From Allodiplogaster sudhausi (Eukaryota; Nematoda; Chromadorea; Rhabditida; Diplogasteridae), in assembly GCA_945643635.1 (NCBI GenBank), contig CALZFC010000026.1, positions 1,811,501 to 1,875,500 of the forward strand: a DNA stretch of 64,000 nucleotides, given 5' to 3'. Shown piece by piece: positions 50,897 through 62,650 of this stretch (positions within the stretch are counted from its first letter, which is position 1; every line of letters begins with the position of its first letter). The notes under the pieces are model-generated. The model was not told where the DNA came from. It did not search any database and worked only from the letters and a program-made list of their open reading frames with translations. A program made the position numbers and the translations under genes.

Positions 50897-51945
50897 GTGC
50901 TAGGAACGATTCATTCCTGCCATATCGTTCTAGAAGATGAAGCTCCGCTTCACTCGAGGACATTGGCGGCTACGGTGGAGAGGGAGCTAAACAGTGGGAC
51001 GAGCAGGCGTAGCAAGGTCCCTCTTTCCCCAGGTGAGAGGGAGGAAGTGCGGTACTGGATCAATAGATTTGTCGAAATCCCTTCCCGCAGTGTTTGCCTC
51101 ATTGTGCCTGACGGGTCATGCACACTAGAATGCGATGCGTCAGCTTCAGCAGCAGGGGCGGTGTTGAAGATCGCGGGGACAGTACACACAGCAGCGAGGA
51201 ATTTCACAGTTGAAGAGCAAAGCGAATCCAGCACTTTTAGGGAATTGGTAGCGGTACAATTCGGCATCCGTTCTTTCCTTCATGTTATTCAGGGCCAGGC
51301 CATTACCATTTTTTCTGACAGCCAGTCGGCGGTTCAAATTATGAAAAGAGGAAGCATGAAAGAATACCTGCATCAATTCTTTGTGGATATTCACGGTCTT
51401 TTAGAGAACCATGGTTGTGTGGCGAGTTTTGCTTGGGTGGCAAGGGAGGAAAATGTAATGGCAGATTCCGCTAGCAGGGATTACGATTACGATGATTGGG
51501 GAATCCAGAAAAGAATTTTTGACATATGTTCACGGAAATGGGTCATGCCCCAGTTTGACATGTTTGCAGACGAGAAGACAGCCAAGTGTACAGTTTTCTT
51601 TTCCAGAAGATGGTGCCCTGGAAGTAGCGGTGTCGACGCATTCAAGCATGGCCAGGCCTGGAGTTCCGGCGCTCTTCTCCACCAACTTCTGTAATCTCCA
51701 GAGTGTTAGCAATGGCGCGGCTCTTCAAAGTGAGATGCGTCCTGGGCATTCCAATGTGGCATTCGGCCATTTGGTTCCCTCGTTGTTTTGCACACAATTC
51801 ATGGGCAAGGTTTGTGGTGGACTCTCTTGTTTTTGGGCAAGATGCAGACATTATCATTCCCGGGTCATTCGCAGAGGGACCCTTCTCGACCAACTTGGCC
51901 AAATCCGGTTTTGCATTTCTTCTTTGTGATTTTGGAAGGCAGTAG
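50897..51945 (+). pseudogene. RNase H domain and downstream pol tail, frameshifted near 51650
   Basis: The frame open to 51694 carries the RNase H acidic residues in order: Asp in LECDASASA, Glu in STFRELVAVQF, Asp in FSDSQSAVQIM and Asp in VMADSASRD. It removes template RNA during cDNA synthesis. It ends with a DNA-mimic-like tail (DMFADEKTAKCTVFFSRRWC) and then must change frame near 51650 to continue as SSPPTSVISRVLA, RCVLGIPMWHSAIWFPR, up to a stop at 51945 just before B1. No initiating ATG is evident near 50897, so it was presumably part of one pol frame with RT. Confidence 0.75.
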
Positions 51946-51973
51946 TTGAGCAAGGCCGCCTCTACTTTGGTTC

Positions 51974-52074
51974 TACAACTGTAATTGTGCGAGTCTCTGA
52001 GAGGGGAGGGGTTCAAACGGAGATTATGGGGAGCGACGGAAGGAGCGTAGCGAACTGTAGGAGCACCCATAATT
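51974..52074 (+). repeat. Split direct repeat B1 (internal)
   Basis: 101 bp ending GAGCACCCATAATT, identical to B2. Its last seven bases, CATAATT, are also the first bases of A2. Confidence 0.88.
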
Positions 52075-52220
52075 GGGGTTTGAATGCGCGCCCTCTCAGA
52101 GATGAGCAGAGAGGCGCGAAGCGGTAGCGAGCGGATTAGCACGTTAGTTATGGGTTATGAAATAGCAAGGGGGTTAGTCTTCATTCTACGCTCAAGTGTC
52201 CGTAAGAGGTGGTGTGGTTA
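52068..52220 (+). repeat. Split direct repeat A2 (internal)
   Basis: 153 bp matching A1, fused to B1 through the shared CATAATT. It lies directly upstream of the recombinase frame and could give that gene its own copy of the A promoter. Confidence 0.88.
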
Positions 52221-52246
52221 CCCGGCCCGCCCCCACCCGTTAAGCA

Positions 52247-53297
52247 ATGAAAGGAACCGGCTCGAACTGTATGGAGTTTGGTGTTATATTCCCAGGTCCG
52301 AGGAGGACGTTCTTGAGGAAAGGACTAGCCGGTCTTCCCACAGAAGTGACGGATGCGATTTGGCGAGCAGCAGGGCAGTCCATGGCAGCAAGCACGCGAA
52401 AGATGTACGAGGGTAGCGAGCGAGCTAGGATCGCTTTCTGCAGAGGAATCGGGATGGACCCGGATAGCCCTCTTGCGCTGTGTGCATATGTTGCACGCAA
52501 GTTTGCCGACGGAGCTTCGGCGGCGACATTGACGACTGCGACAGCAGCATTCAAAACGGCGACTGGGCAGGCGGTCAACCATCTCAGAGAAGGGGCGGTT
52601 GTGGACATGGTGTGTTCAAATTATCAGATCATTTTACTCTAGTTCTGTTTATCGCGGCTTTTCAAGAACCCAGGAGTTCTCTCAGGTGAAGGCGGCAGCT
52701 CAGCGGCAGAAGGCTGTTCGCCATCATTCAGCGGCCGAGAGGGCGGATGTAGACAAGCTGATCGCATGGGCGTTACGGGAGGGTTCGAAGCAGGAGGACA
52801 TCCGGATTGGGCTGTTTGCAGCCTTGGCCATGGCGGCACTGCTCAGGGTGTCGGAAGCGGTGGCCCTGCAGCGCAAGGATGTCAAGAAGGAAGGTAATGT
52901 CGTGGCCATTTCCATCCGCGGAGCCAAGAACGACCAGAACAAGGAGGGAAGGGTGACGAGTGTCATTGCTGAAGCCAACTCGCTCGGTGAGAGGCTCTTC
53001 AACTCACATATGGACTGGGTCCCGTCCCATGGTGAAGCTTACATTTTTGCGAGTAGAAGTACCGGAAGGCCCCTCACCACTTCTACCATGAGAAAGGAAC
53101 TCGGCAGAGCTTGTGATGAGGCGGGTATTGCTCGCATCACCCGGCATCAACTCAGGGTGGGCGGGACGTCAGTCTCAATCGTATCCGGCGCGACTCTTGA
53201 CCAAATCCGAATCCGAGGAAGATGGCGCTCAGTGGGAGGAATGAGTCCGTACATCAAAGACTCACTGCCGGCGCAAGGGGGCGCTCTTTCTCTTTAG
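52247..53297 (+). pseudogene. Tyrosine recombinase, one frameshift near 52620
   Basis: The enzyme inserts the circular cDNA by recombination at short cores. The N-terminal SAM-like part starts at ATG 52247 (LPTEVTDAIWRAAGQSMAA) and stays open to 52642. The catalytic part is in another frame up to 53297. It holds Arg in LLRVSEAVAL, His-X-X-Arg in TRHQLRVGG, Trp in GRWRS and the nucleophile Tyr in SPYIKDS, so the full R-H-R-W-Y set is visible. The frame change could be a lesion; a 31-base GT-AG segment at the spot could also restore frame but is very short for an intron. It sits alone between A2 and B2. Confidence 0.82.
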
Positions 53298-53559
53298 GCC
53301 ATCAAGTTTTGGGGAGTTGTACATTAGCCGAGATGTACATAGGCTGTTTTTGTTTTACCCTATGAGTACAATTTTTCAGTTTTATTGACAGCGTCATAAC
53401 GAGAATTGTAAATACTGTGTTTGGCTGCTACAGCACTGTATTAATGTCTTCCACAATGTGTAATGTGTACATATTTTTGTACAGGTTGTTGTTCATGGTG
53501 CATTATCCCTGGTCTTGGTTTTGCCAGTGTATATACGGACACGGACGATAAAGCGTAAT

Positions 53560-53660
53560 TACAACTGTAATTGTGCGAGTCTCTGAGAGGGGAGGGGTTC
53601 AAACGGAGATTATGGGGAGCGACGGAAGGAGCGTAGCGAACTGTAGGAGCACCCATAATT
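53560..53660 (+). repeat. Split direct repeat B2 (right end)
   Basis: 101 bp identical to B1, ending CATAATT at the right boundary of the element. The right flank continues ACAAGTTCAGC and the left flank before A1 is TTTGTAACTGG. Confidence 0.88.
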
Positions 53661-55860
53661 ACAAGTTCAGCAGACAGCTTAATTTGACGGCCACTTACAA
53701 GATTTTGCCGATCGACTAAAGATGACAAGGTGTTCCGAGAAAACTTGGCTAAAGCTGGAATTCAGAATGGACGAGGCCAGGTGGGTGTCGGGCTTCCAGC
53801 CAATGTGTGGGATATGAGGAAACGGAGCGTGCTCTGACTTTGGAAGGAAAGAGAATAGAGCGAGAGGAGATGGAAGAGGCTGAGTGAGGAGAGAAGAATT
53901 AGCATGTAGAGCAACCTCTCTCCCGCAGTCAATTCTCTCGGGAGAAGGAAAGATCATGGGTGATTATGAATGGAAGAGGAGAGAACAATGAGCTGAAGAG
54001 GCAGCAGAGGCGGTGAAAGAAACGAAAATGCTGTGTTGTATTCATTACAGTTGGCGTCATTTTCTCGACGTAAAAAATGGCAGTAAAAGGCAAAGAGAAG
54101 AAGAAGACCACCCTCGCCTCCCGTATCCTGCTTCTGCTTCGTACCCATGGTGAAGGTATCTGCTGCAGACATTTAAGGTACCTTTTAGGTTCGGTCTATC
54201 TCCTTCTCTCTTCTTTCTCTCTCTCTTTCTCCTCTCCTCCGCTTTCTCGCTGTCTCTCAGTCTCTGTCTTGCTACAATATCGCTCACTTCCTCTTCTTAT
54301 TACATTTTAGCTACCACTACGCCATCGAGAACAGCACTATCAATCTTTAAGTAGTTTTTCTTATTGCAAATACCACAAAATGCATCGACCACTCGCAATG
54401 GGTCTTCCGCTTTGGTTTTGAAGGACGATAATGATTTCAGTGGAGCCTTGGTCCCTGAAGCACCATAGAAAGTCAAGAGAGAGAGAGAGAGAGAGAAAGA
54501 GATAAATAAAGAGAGAAAGAGAGAGAAGAAGTAGATGTGAAGTGGTATGTGAGGAAAAGAGATTGAGTGATTTGTAGTGGTGCCTTCCTCGGATCCGCCC
54601 ATTTTATCTCGCCCCTGAAATCAGCGGAATTGTGTGTCCTCCGAAGGGTGCGGCCGGCGGCCCCCGTGAAGGCCTCTGGGGACAGCGATAGAGAAGTTAA
54701 AGCAGCGAAAGGGTAGGCGTCGCCCTCCACCCCCCTCTCCAGATGGATCGCAGTAGCATCGCGTACTTTCTCTTCTTCACCTCATTGTCTCTCACTCTCT
54801 TACTTATCTCTCTCTCTCTTTATCTCTCTGTCTCTCTCTCTTCATCTCTCTCTGTCTCTCTCTCTCTCTCTCCTTCGCATCTTCATCTTCTCTGCCATCG
54901 GAACTGTCTCTGGTCGCATACACATTCCTCGTGACACTCTGGCCAATCTTATCAAGCCGCAAACGAGAGCGAGCGGCTCTCTCTTCCCATGTGGGAGACA
55001 CATTCGCGCCTCCTCTCCAGCCACTCTCCATTGACAGCGCCGTTTTTCAAGAAGAAGAAGAAACTGCAATAGAGGTGTCTCCAAACAATGAGTGAAGGCA
55101 TTTGGAGAAGACATGCTCAAGAATTGAAAAAGATGGGGATATTCTTGAAGTATGTGAAGTGAGTGCAAACAATTTGAATTAAAGTTAATTTTTTTTTCTT
55201 TTACGTGTAACTCAACATATTATATTCTGTATTTAGCTTCCGCTTAAATATTCTTTCATTACGATTAAACAGCGAAAACGACAAGGATAATATTATTCCA
55301 TTGAATAAACAAATGATATTTATCGGGGAAAGACTCGTTGCTTCTCATTTTAAATGTTTTATTTATTGCCAATATTTCATTTAAACTTTGAAGAATGCGG
55401 GTGCATAGAGTGTTGGAGGTGTCATTACCGGTCTCAAGTGTATCATCAAATCTAATTTGAAAAATCTAATCTAGATCCCTCTCTCTCTCCCTAGTTCTCT
55501 TACACTGTATATCTTATTTTCAGCGAGTTCTGCAACGTGCTTGAAACCACAATGATCTCCTCGAACGTTCAACGCAAATTACATGCACCTTTCAATGAAA
55601 TCATTGGCTTCATCAATAACTTGGGTGTATTTATGTGTCTAGAAGATACCATGGTATTACGCGTATGAAGAGCAATTGAACACGAATAGAATATTGAGAA
55701 AAGTCATTATGTACAATATTGTAATAGTCATTATAATGATGTTAATACATTAATAAAAGGCATTAATAAAAGTCAACAATTAGAAAAGGAAATACATATA
55801 CATATATTCAAACGTTTAAAGAAGTAGCGCCATTTATACAATGAAAGTAGTATTTACGAA
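53661..55860. other. Spacer between the retrotransposon and the AMPK gamma gene
   Basis: Contains the weak candidate gene at 54320-55031 and GA/CT tracts at 54478-54525 and 54790-54875. The right 700 bp are AT-rich and probably hold the 3' UTR of the AMPK gamma gene. Confidence 0.5.
54320..55031 (-). CDS. Unassigned candidate gene (three possible exons)
   Basis: On the minus strand, ATG 55031 opens MESGWRGGANVSPTWEERA and SRLRLDKIGQSVTRNVYATR. After a GA/CT tract, 54730-54600 reads SPEAFTGAAGRTLRRTHNSA then DFRGEIKWADPRKAP. After an acceptor (GGTGCTTCAG) near 54465 follows GTKAPLKSLSSFKTKAEDPL and VVDAFCGICNK. The exons have exon-like composition but donors are unclear and no family is recognised. 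Confidence 0.25.
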
Positions 55861-58822
55861 CTAGTTGGCAGGCTTGCTCTGTCGGAGTACCAGAAAATTG
55901 ATGATGTCGGTCAGTGAGATTAGTCCCTGAGAAGAAGTCGTAATTTGTAAATTAATGTTGCAATCTAATCACAAAGTCATGACATGTTTGTGTTCTTAAA
56001 AAAATATATCACAAATTCAGCTTACTTTCAGCCGACGACACGAATCAACCGCAAATATCCGATGGACGTTCTTCTTGACGAACACTTCGAGCAACGACCA
56101 GAGGTCAGTGTCTTCTGGAACCGTCACAACACCTTCTGTGCGACCCTGAAACTTTTTTATATTGACATATGCACATAATGTTTTGCTATTGTTTCTGAAA
56201 CAATGAAATTATTCAACGAAAAAAAACCATAAGATCGTCTACCGTCAAAGTCAATCTTAGAGCGAGCGCTTCTTGGACTTTCATTGAGAGATCTTCGAAT
56301 CGGCCATCGCTGAACGCCACGGAGATGGCGTCAAAACGTGTGTACACGTCCACAACCTAAACTCATGTTAACTTTTTTTTTTTAAACAATCTCAGTAAAA
56401 GTTCTCTAAAAGCGAACTATAAAGACGATCGATCTCTAAATGAACCTACTTCCATGCTGTCGAGGTCTTTGAGAACTGGAACGCCACTAATTTCCCAATT
56501 GATGAGAATGTCGAGTGCATCGATGAGCGGTGTCTCCTCGGCGACCTGCCGTTTAAGATAATCAATTTTTTTTTAAATATATTCATTTTATAAACTCCTG
56601 CGTCACTGACATATTTCAAATTTGTCCATGTGCCAATGCTCAGCGACTTCACACTGCGCCTGAGGTAGGGCGGTTTCGGCAGAAGAGCCGCCTGAATAGC
56701 GATTGCTCTTCCATGTTCTAATTATAAAATTAATGATATTTCAGCAAAATGTGACCTTTTTTTAATTTAATTTTTCCTTATTCAAACCTTTCAAACCAAA
56801 TAAAAGGCATTTAAAAAAAAAATGAATCAGACATGTTGCCAGATGAAGTGGAGAAGACGTCGGTGCGTGATGAGGAACATGCAGTCGCCGGTCTCCTCTT
56901 CGACCACGGGCATTCGATGGATGCGAGAATCGGCGAGGCGAGCGGCCGCCGCGTACAGGCTGATTCAAAGAGAGCAGTGGCCATCCGCTTTCTTCATGCT
57001 TTGCAAAGTCGCATTTTAAACAGAATATAGACTACCAAAGTCTGAGAGTAAAATCCCATTTTAAACAATGTACATACAAATGTATATAAAGTGTAAATAA
57101 AAGTTCAACAAAATTCAAACCTGTCATTTATGTCGATTGTCTGAAATTCCTTAAGCCGTCCGTCCACTCTCAGATGTTCTAGGAAAAATGAGTTCGGATT
57201 AGATTATCGAGAAATTCAAACATCAAAAATAAGTAGTGCCTGATTGAAGCTTCCAACCCTTCCACTGAGAGATGGGCATGGTTGAGATGTCCGTCCTCTC
57301 GCATTCGTCCTCGCTTAGCGCGACGCCTCCCTTGAGAATCGTGATGGCCGTGCGGAACTTCCACAGCTTCATGAGCACCATGATAAAGTCGGTGGCCGAC
57401 AGAACGCCGATCGGTTTGAACTGGAGAGAATCGACGACGAGTCCCGTTCGAGAGGCTTAAAGGAGCACGACACTCAACCGTGATATGATCCAATTTTCCG
57501 GAGCATCGTAATTGCGCTCTCTATATCGCAATATTTCTAGCTCTTTTCTTCAGAGAAAAAGGTGCAAAATCAAGATTGCGTTTTTGGCTACTTTTAAAAA
57601 GGAGATAAATGTCAGTTGCATGTAATATCTTTAAAAAAAAAGTAGACAAAGGAATAAGATGAAATAGAATAAATTTGTACAATTGTAGACGAGAGCGTAG
57701 AATGCCTTGCGGACGTTCATGTCATCCGTGAACACGACGATCTTGTTGTTAGGCGCCATTGCTTGGTAGCATTTGTTGAGTTGCAGCAAATGCGAATACA
57801 CCGTGTCAACGTCCTCTAAAACAAAGCTCTCGAACTAACAACAAAATTGAAATTAATAATCTGTAGACAAACTTATAAAATAATTGATTGATGCCTAAAG
57901 TCGAACCAATCGGAATGCTTGCTATACTTTTGAAGATTGTATGATTCTCTTCCGCCTCGGCAAGCGCGTTTTCAATCTCCGCACCAGCGTCTACATACTT
58001 TGGAATCGAAATATTTCTGAAATAGTTCAAAAAAGGTTTAAAAAGCAACTATTGTTCATTACTACATATACCAGGAATATTGTGAATTGTACGGAAAAAA
58101 TTTAAATGACGTTTTGAAACAAATAATGTCAGTAGACTGACGCAAAGCTCATGTCGTAATCGTTGAAGTGGCCATCCCTCGGAAGGGCCTTCCTGGCAAC
58201 GACGAATGCTGTTCCCGTGGACGCCGCATGGGCTGGCGAAGAGGGCGCAGGCGTGCCGCTGCCGCCGTCGCAGCCATCTAGAATGAATCGGCGGATGCTG
58301 GAGGCAGCCGCTGCGGCTAGCAACATCTCGGCAGAGGGCAGCAACTCGCCCTTCTAATCACTCTCACTCTCGATCTCTTTCTCTCTCTTTCTCTCTCTCT
58401 CCACCTTCTCCTTCCTTCGACAGTCCTCTTCTAGACCCTTCTCTTTCAGTCTTCTAGACCCTTCTCTTTCACTCACGCTCTCGATCTCTCTCTATCACTG
58501 GCGCCTGGTTTAAAGTGTGACTCTTTATCCCGGGATACAGATATCCACGCGGCACAGGGCATTATCGGATGAAGCTCCTAGAGCCAGCCGCCAAGCGAAC
58601 TAACGGAGCGAGGGAAGGAGAGAGAGATGAGAGGGAGGATTAGAGAAAGTGATTGGTTGATTAAAAGTAAAAAATATATAATATATTCATTAAATATAAA
58701 TCGCAATACACGGTTGCCAAAAAGAAAGCAGAACGTACCTTGTAAGAGACTGAGGACAGCCTTGGTTCGCCGCAGAGCACAGAAGACATAGCTGGAAGTG
58801 TCGAAACTGTCAACTGAGGCAT
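55861..58822 (-). CDS. PRKAG: AMP-activated protein kinase gamma subunit, four CBS motifs (12 exons, about 466 aa)
   Basis: This is the nucleotide-sensing subunit of the AMPK heterotrimer. Exons: 58822-58739, 58353-58142, 58016-57907, 57815-57681, 57455-57258, 57178-57121, 56959-56833, 56691-56611, 56545-56450, 56356-56243, 56145-56026, 55926-55861, all in phase. CBS1 (about 135-205) has the Thr-Asp pair in VLSATDFIMVL. CBS2 (about 225-308) has RIHRMPVV, LITHRRLLHFI and an unusually Ala-rich helix. Next come PPYLRRSVKSLSIGTW and CBS3 (about 318-395) with VVDVYTRFDAI. CBS4 (about 400-466) has VHRIFAVD and GLISLTDIINFLVL. These keep the His-Arg and Asp positions known to hold AMP/ATP in the family. 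The N-terminal 100 residues are divergent and Ala/Ser-rich. The start ATG was chosen because the frame then joins exon 2 through a strong donor (AAG|GTACGT); an upstream exon is possible. Confidence 0.9.
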
Positions 58823-59282
58823 CGGCCATGCCGCAGCTGCAGGTAAGGCCCCTTTTTTTATTATATACCATGATAAGAACGAGAATTTCCGAGTCGCTGA
58901 ACACAGCTCAAAGAGCAGTTTAAAATAAATAATGACAAGAATGTGGCAAAAAAAATCGAGATACTCAATGAGAATTCATTTGAAAGTGACGGTTGGCATA
59001 CATTCTAATGTGAATGACAGCTAAAAGCAAAAAAAAAGAGAGAAAATCAAGAACATCAAGCAATATGGAAGGTATACTCATTTTCTTCGAACGCTGTCAT
59101 GCTAATCCCTTGCAGTATTGATGAAGCTATTGACGAAAGGATTAAATGAGAGCATAATTTGCTAGAAAAAATATGATGCTCAATGTATTGAGAATGGATT
59201 AATGAGAAGAGAGTAAACGATGGAAAATCGACAGGAATTGCCTGCAACATCATGCACGCTACTGCAGTGTCGCTCAGATAAC

Positions 59283-59333
<51 letters not shown>

Positions 59334-60327
59334 TAGATGGAGAGTCAGAGAAGTCAACACGAGACGAGGATGGCGCGAGAGAGTGGCAGATGAGGAAAGA
59401 AACATTAACACTTCTTGCATGCGTGTTTTCCTGCTTGCGACGACCTTGACATATTGCTCACCTCTTCCTAATAGTTTCTTCTAGAGGCATGAACAGACTG
59501 AATATTGGCACGAATAATGGCTGACGTAAAAAAATTGTTTTACATCAAAAATTGAAAATCAAATAATTCTATTCTTCTCGTATACACAGCGGGTGAATTG
59601 GTAATAACATCAGCACGGTCATTACAACGAAAAAAAAGAACCCCTTCCGCTACTCAACTCCATTCCGAGAATTGCTCGAGATGGTGAAGGGAAAAAGCCT
59701 TGATATCGGATGAGATCAAAAGATCCGGATGAAGTGAAGTAAAGACACCAGGAAAATGAAGAAACGTGATGTGCCTTGGGGGCCCGTTCGGTCCTCATTC
59801 CTATTCCTCTCCGTGGCCTTCCCCTACACTCTAGAACCCTCCCTCCACTCGTGCCACTCGCTCCTTCCACCTGTCTCTGCTTCTCTTTGTTTGTACTCTA
59901 CTCTCTCTCCATCTCTCCATCACCGCCTTGGCCTCCCTTCCCCTTCCTTTCTCACACGTCTCTCCTCTCATTGCATCGAGCGAGATCTGACAGGTGGAGG
60001 AAGCACTAACAAGAAGATGCCAGTTGTCGAGAACAAATGTAATGGAATGGAGAGCGGTGCCTCTTCCACGAACACTTACATACATATGTATGTATGTACA
60101 TTGGCTGCTCATTGTCTTCATCAATAGATGCAAAAGAAACCGCTTTAGCTGCCTCCACTTACGACATTCATTCATCCGTTCGTTTTTCCCCAAATTCATT
60201 TACTTGATTTATATTTTTAAAAAATTTTCACGAATGCTAAATGATCGAAAGACAAAATGGAACCATGAAACGTCCGCTCGGTTTTCTCGGTCTGAATCAT
60301 TCATTCTACACTCTTCTTAGTATTTCT

Positions 60328-60427
60328 TTTTCAGAAAGTGATATCGACTTTTTGATGGTTGTTTTCTTGAATCGCTCTTTATTTCGGTGATGACAACTGA
60401 TGGGTCTCATTGCTGGTGGGCATTTCT
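60328..60427 (-). repeat. Duplicated 100-bp segment, copy 1
   Basis: It is about 80% identical to 62716-62816 in the same orientation. On the minus strand, after an acceptor-like CTTCCTCCCTCAG, it reads MPTSNETHQLSSPK and stops. It could be a terminal exon or a pseudogene fragment. Confidence 0.55.
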
Positions 60428-60589
60428 GAGGGAGGAAGACAGAGAGAGAGAGAGAGAGAGCAAGAGAAAGGGACTGAAGTAGAGGAGAAACATTGTATGG
60501 TTCAAGAAGGCAAAAATATATCGAGTTAAACATCGGACACCGGAATGTGCAATTTTATGTTGTCCCTGAAGTTTCAATAATGAGTGATC

Positions 60590-60906
60590 TAACAGCTACA
60601 AGCATAATAATTAGCAATAAACAGCAACGATGGATCGAGTGACTCTGGCCACGATGCCTCCGCCGTCTTCCCTGTCATACTCGGCCAGCTCTGCATCTCT
60701 TGCACCCACCACGGTACACTTCCTCCTCCTCCACCATTCCTGGCCTCTTCCTTGCTTCGCAGTCGGTTGGTCTCGCTCTTTCTCAGCAGAACTGGAGAAG
60801 GCGCTCGAGGAGTGCCATCCGAGAATGAGCTGTCGAAGCGAATGATCGGGCGTTTCCTCAAGGAGTTGAGTCCATGTCTTGGACGTTGGAATAACGAATG
60901 ATACAA
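60590..60906 (-). CDS. Unassigned candidate terminal exon
   Basis: An open frame on the minus strand reads IIRFDSSFSDGTPRAPSPV, then LLRKSETNRLRSKEEARN, a Gly run and WWVQEMQSWPSMTG, ending with a stop near 60590. It lies between the candidate exon at 61244-61360 and the NETHQLSSP segment at 60427, all on one strand. It looks like a disordered tail of an unknown protein. Confidence 0.25.
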
Positions 60907-61243
60907 AGAAGTCAGCTATCCATTTCCACACATCGCCCTCCTTAGATCAACTAGTTGATTGATATTTGAAGAAAAAAAAACCACAATCACACATTGTAAT
61001 TGAAATAAAGATTCATTTTATCTTCGCCATCGTCACTGCTTCCAAGTTTGCTCCTTCCATTACAGCCCAAGTAAAACACCCTCATTGTCAATCGTAATAA
61101 ATATCTCTGGTAGCTGGACATGCGAATCTCAACACTGGATGCATGGTGTGCAACCTTTCAATTTCTAGTGAATCAAGCAAAAGGGGTGTGACAAGTCAGC
61201 GAAGAGAGAGAGAGAGAGAAAGAGAGAGTTAGAGCTGCTAACC

Positions 61244-61360
61244 TGCGCATCCTTGCTCAGATTGCTCTGCACCTGGTTGGCATCTCCAGTGGCTACGTTC
61301 TATGGAGTATACGAGAAGAGGCTGATCTCGCTCGGGTCTGCCCGCGACGCAAGCTGACAT
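61244..61360 (-). pseudogene. Possible exon with an in-frame TAG
   Basis: After an acceptor (TCTTCAATGTCAG) the minus strand reads LASRADPSEISLFSYTP, then TAG, then NVATGDANQVQSNLSKDAQ up to a donor (CAG|GTTAGC), all in one frame. Third positions are G/C-rich on both sides of the stop. Either the TAG is the AG of a second acceptor, making two alternative exons, or the gene is broken. Not identified. Confidence 0.3.
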
Positions 61361-62650
61361 TGAAGAATATGGTTGTGCGAAGAAATTAACGTATAAAAAG
61401 ATCATACATCTGATGAAGAAGAAGTAAAATTTATCTTAAACAATAAACGGGAATTTCTTTGCTTTGTGTTATGGCAATACATCTTGTAAAAGACCTCTCC
61501 TTGATTCACAGTTAATTTTTAAAAAAAAACATTTGCTAAGCAGAGGGAATCCAACTTGGAAGATTGTCCTATTCTGTGGAGTACGACTCGCGGGCGATGA
61601 CTTCTGAGACTTGGAGCGAGAGGATGCCGGCTCACATCAGCATGGCCGCTCGACCTCAGAAGACACACGGCAACTCTGTTAAAACAGTAGTATTACTGCA
61701 TGTCTTCACGAGTATAGTACAAGCAAAGAAGCATCGATATCACGGATATTAAGGTCACTTTTTTTAAACATCACAAACATACTTGACATTACGCAATTAA
61801 TACAAAATAGAGAATGATCCTCGATCAAGGCGCTTCTTAAGAGAGCCTCTCTGTAAGACTCAAGGAGGCTTGCCCTAGAATTTTTTTTATTTTTTTATAA
61901 CTTTGAAAACATTATGAGGGATGCATTTAGTGTTCATAACGGATTTTAGGGGGTCAAAAAGTTTCCGAAATTTTTTTTTGCCTTAGTTATAAGTAAAAAT
62001 GCTCCAAAATTTGGAAGACCATATCTACCGTTATGCTTAATATTTCTCGATAATCTTTTCAGTGGTAGATTCCTTGTTCAAAACTACACAAAGCAGTCCG
62101 TGGAGACCATTTTCGAAAAATAAAATTTATATGACTTTTGTCCCATTTAATATTTTGAAATGTGATTTTCAGGTAATAACTTTTTTTTACCATTACGTCC
62201 AAAGAATCGAATCGTCCATAAGAAAGAGCAGTAAAAACTACATATAATATGTTTCTTTGAGGAAAAATATCGGATACTTTTATTGGGTATCTGCTATTTC
62301 TCTAATGTTCTTCGTTTCCTTTTTACACCCCGAATGCCTTAAAAACTTTGTTCGTTACATATAAATGGATTCTAAGCATACTTTCGACTAGCAATACTAA
62401 AATAGCAAAAAAAATTACTATAGAATGACTGAACACGATTAAAACGAGCATTCTGGCGGATTGCTGAATGGTCGTCTACGACATGACATCGATGACGCGC
62501 ACCATAAACAACGTAAGGTAAGTATTAAAAAAGGAAAATCCAGCGATTCCTTAAGTTGAATACGCAATCTTTTCGTTCTATGCATATACACATCGTTCCA
62601 GCTGCATTCTTCGCGCACACCGCTGCTTTCTCATCTGCCACGGGCATTGG

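Larger units (their letters stand above)
48922..53660 (+). mobile_element. PAT/DIRS-like tyrosine-recombinase retrotransposon with split direct repeats
   Basis: The order is A1 (48922-49075), gag, reverse transcriptase and RNase H, B1 (51974-52074), A2 (52068-52220), tyrosine recombinase, B2 (53560-53660). B1 and B2 are identical over 101 bp. A1 and A2 differ at a few bases. Both outer ends and the internal B1-A2 joint share CATAATT, the expected recombination core. There is no integrase, no protease and no target-site duplication, as is usual for elements that integrate a circle by tyrosine recombinase. The pol region has at least two frameshifts and a stop, and the recombinase one more shift, so this copy is probably not autonomous. 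Coding GC is much higher than the surroundings. Confidence 0.88.
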
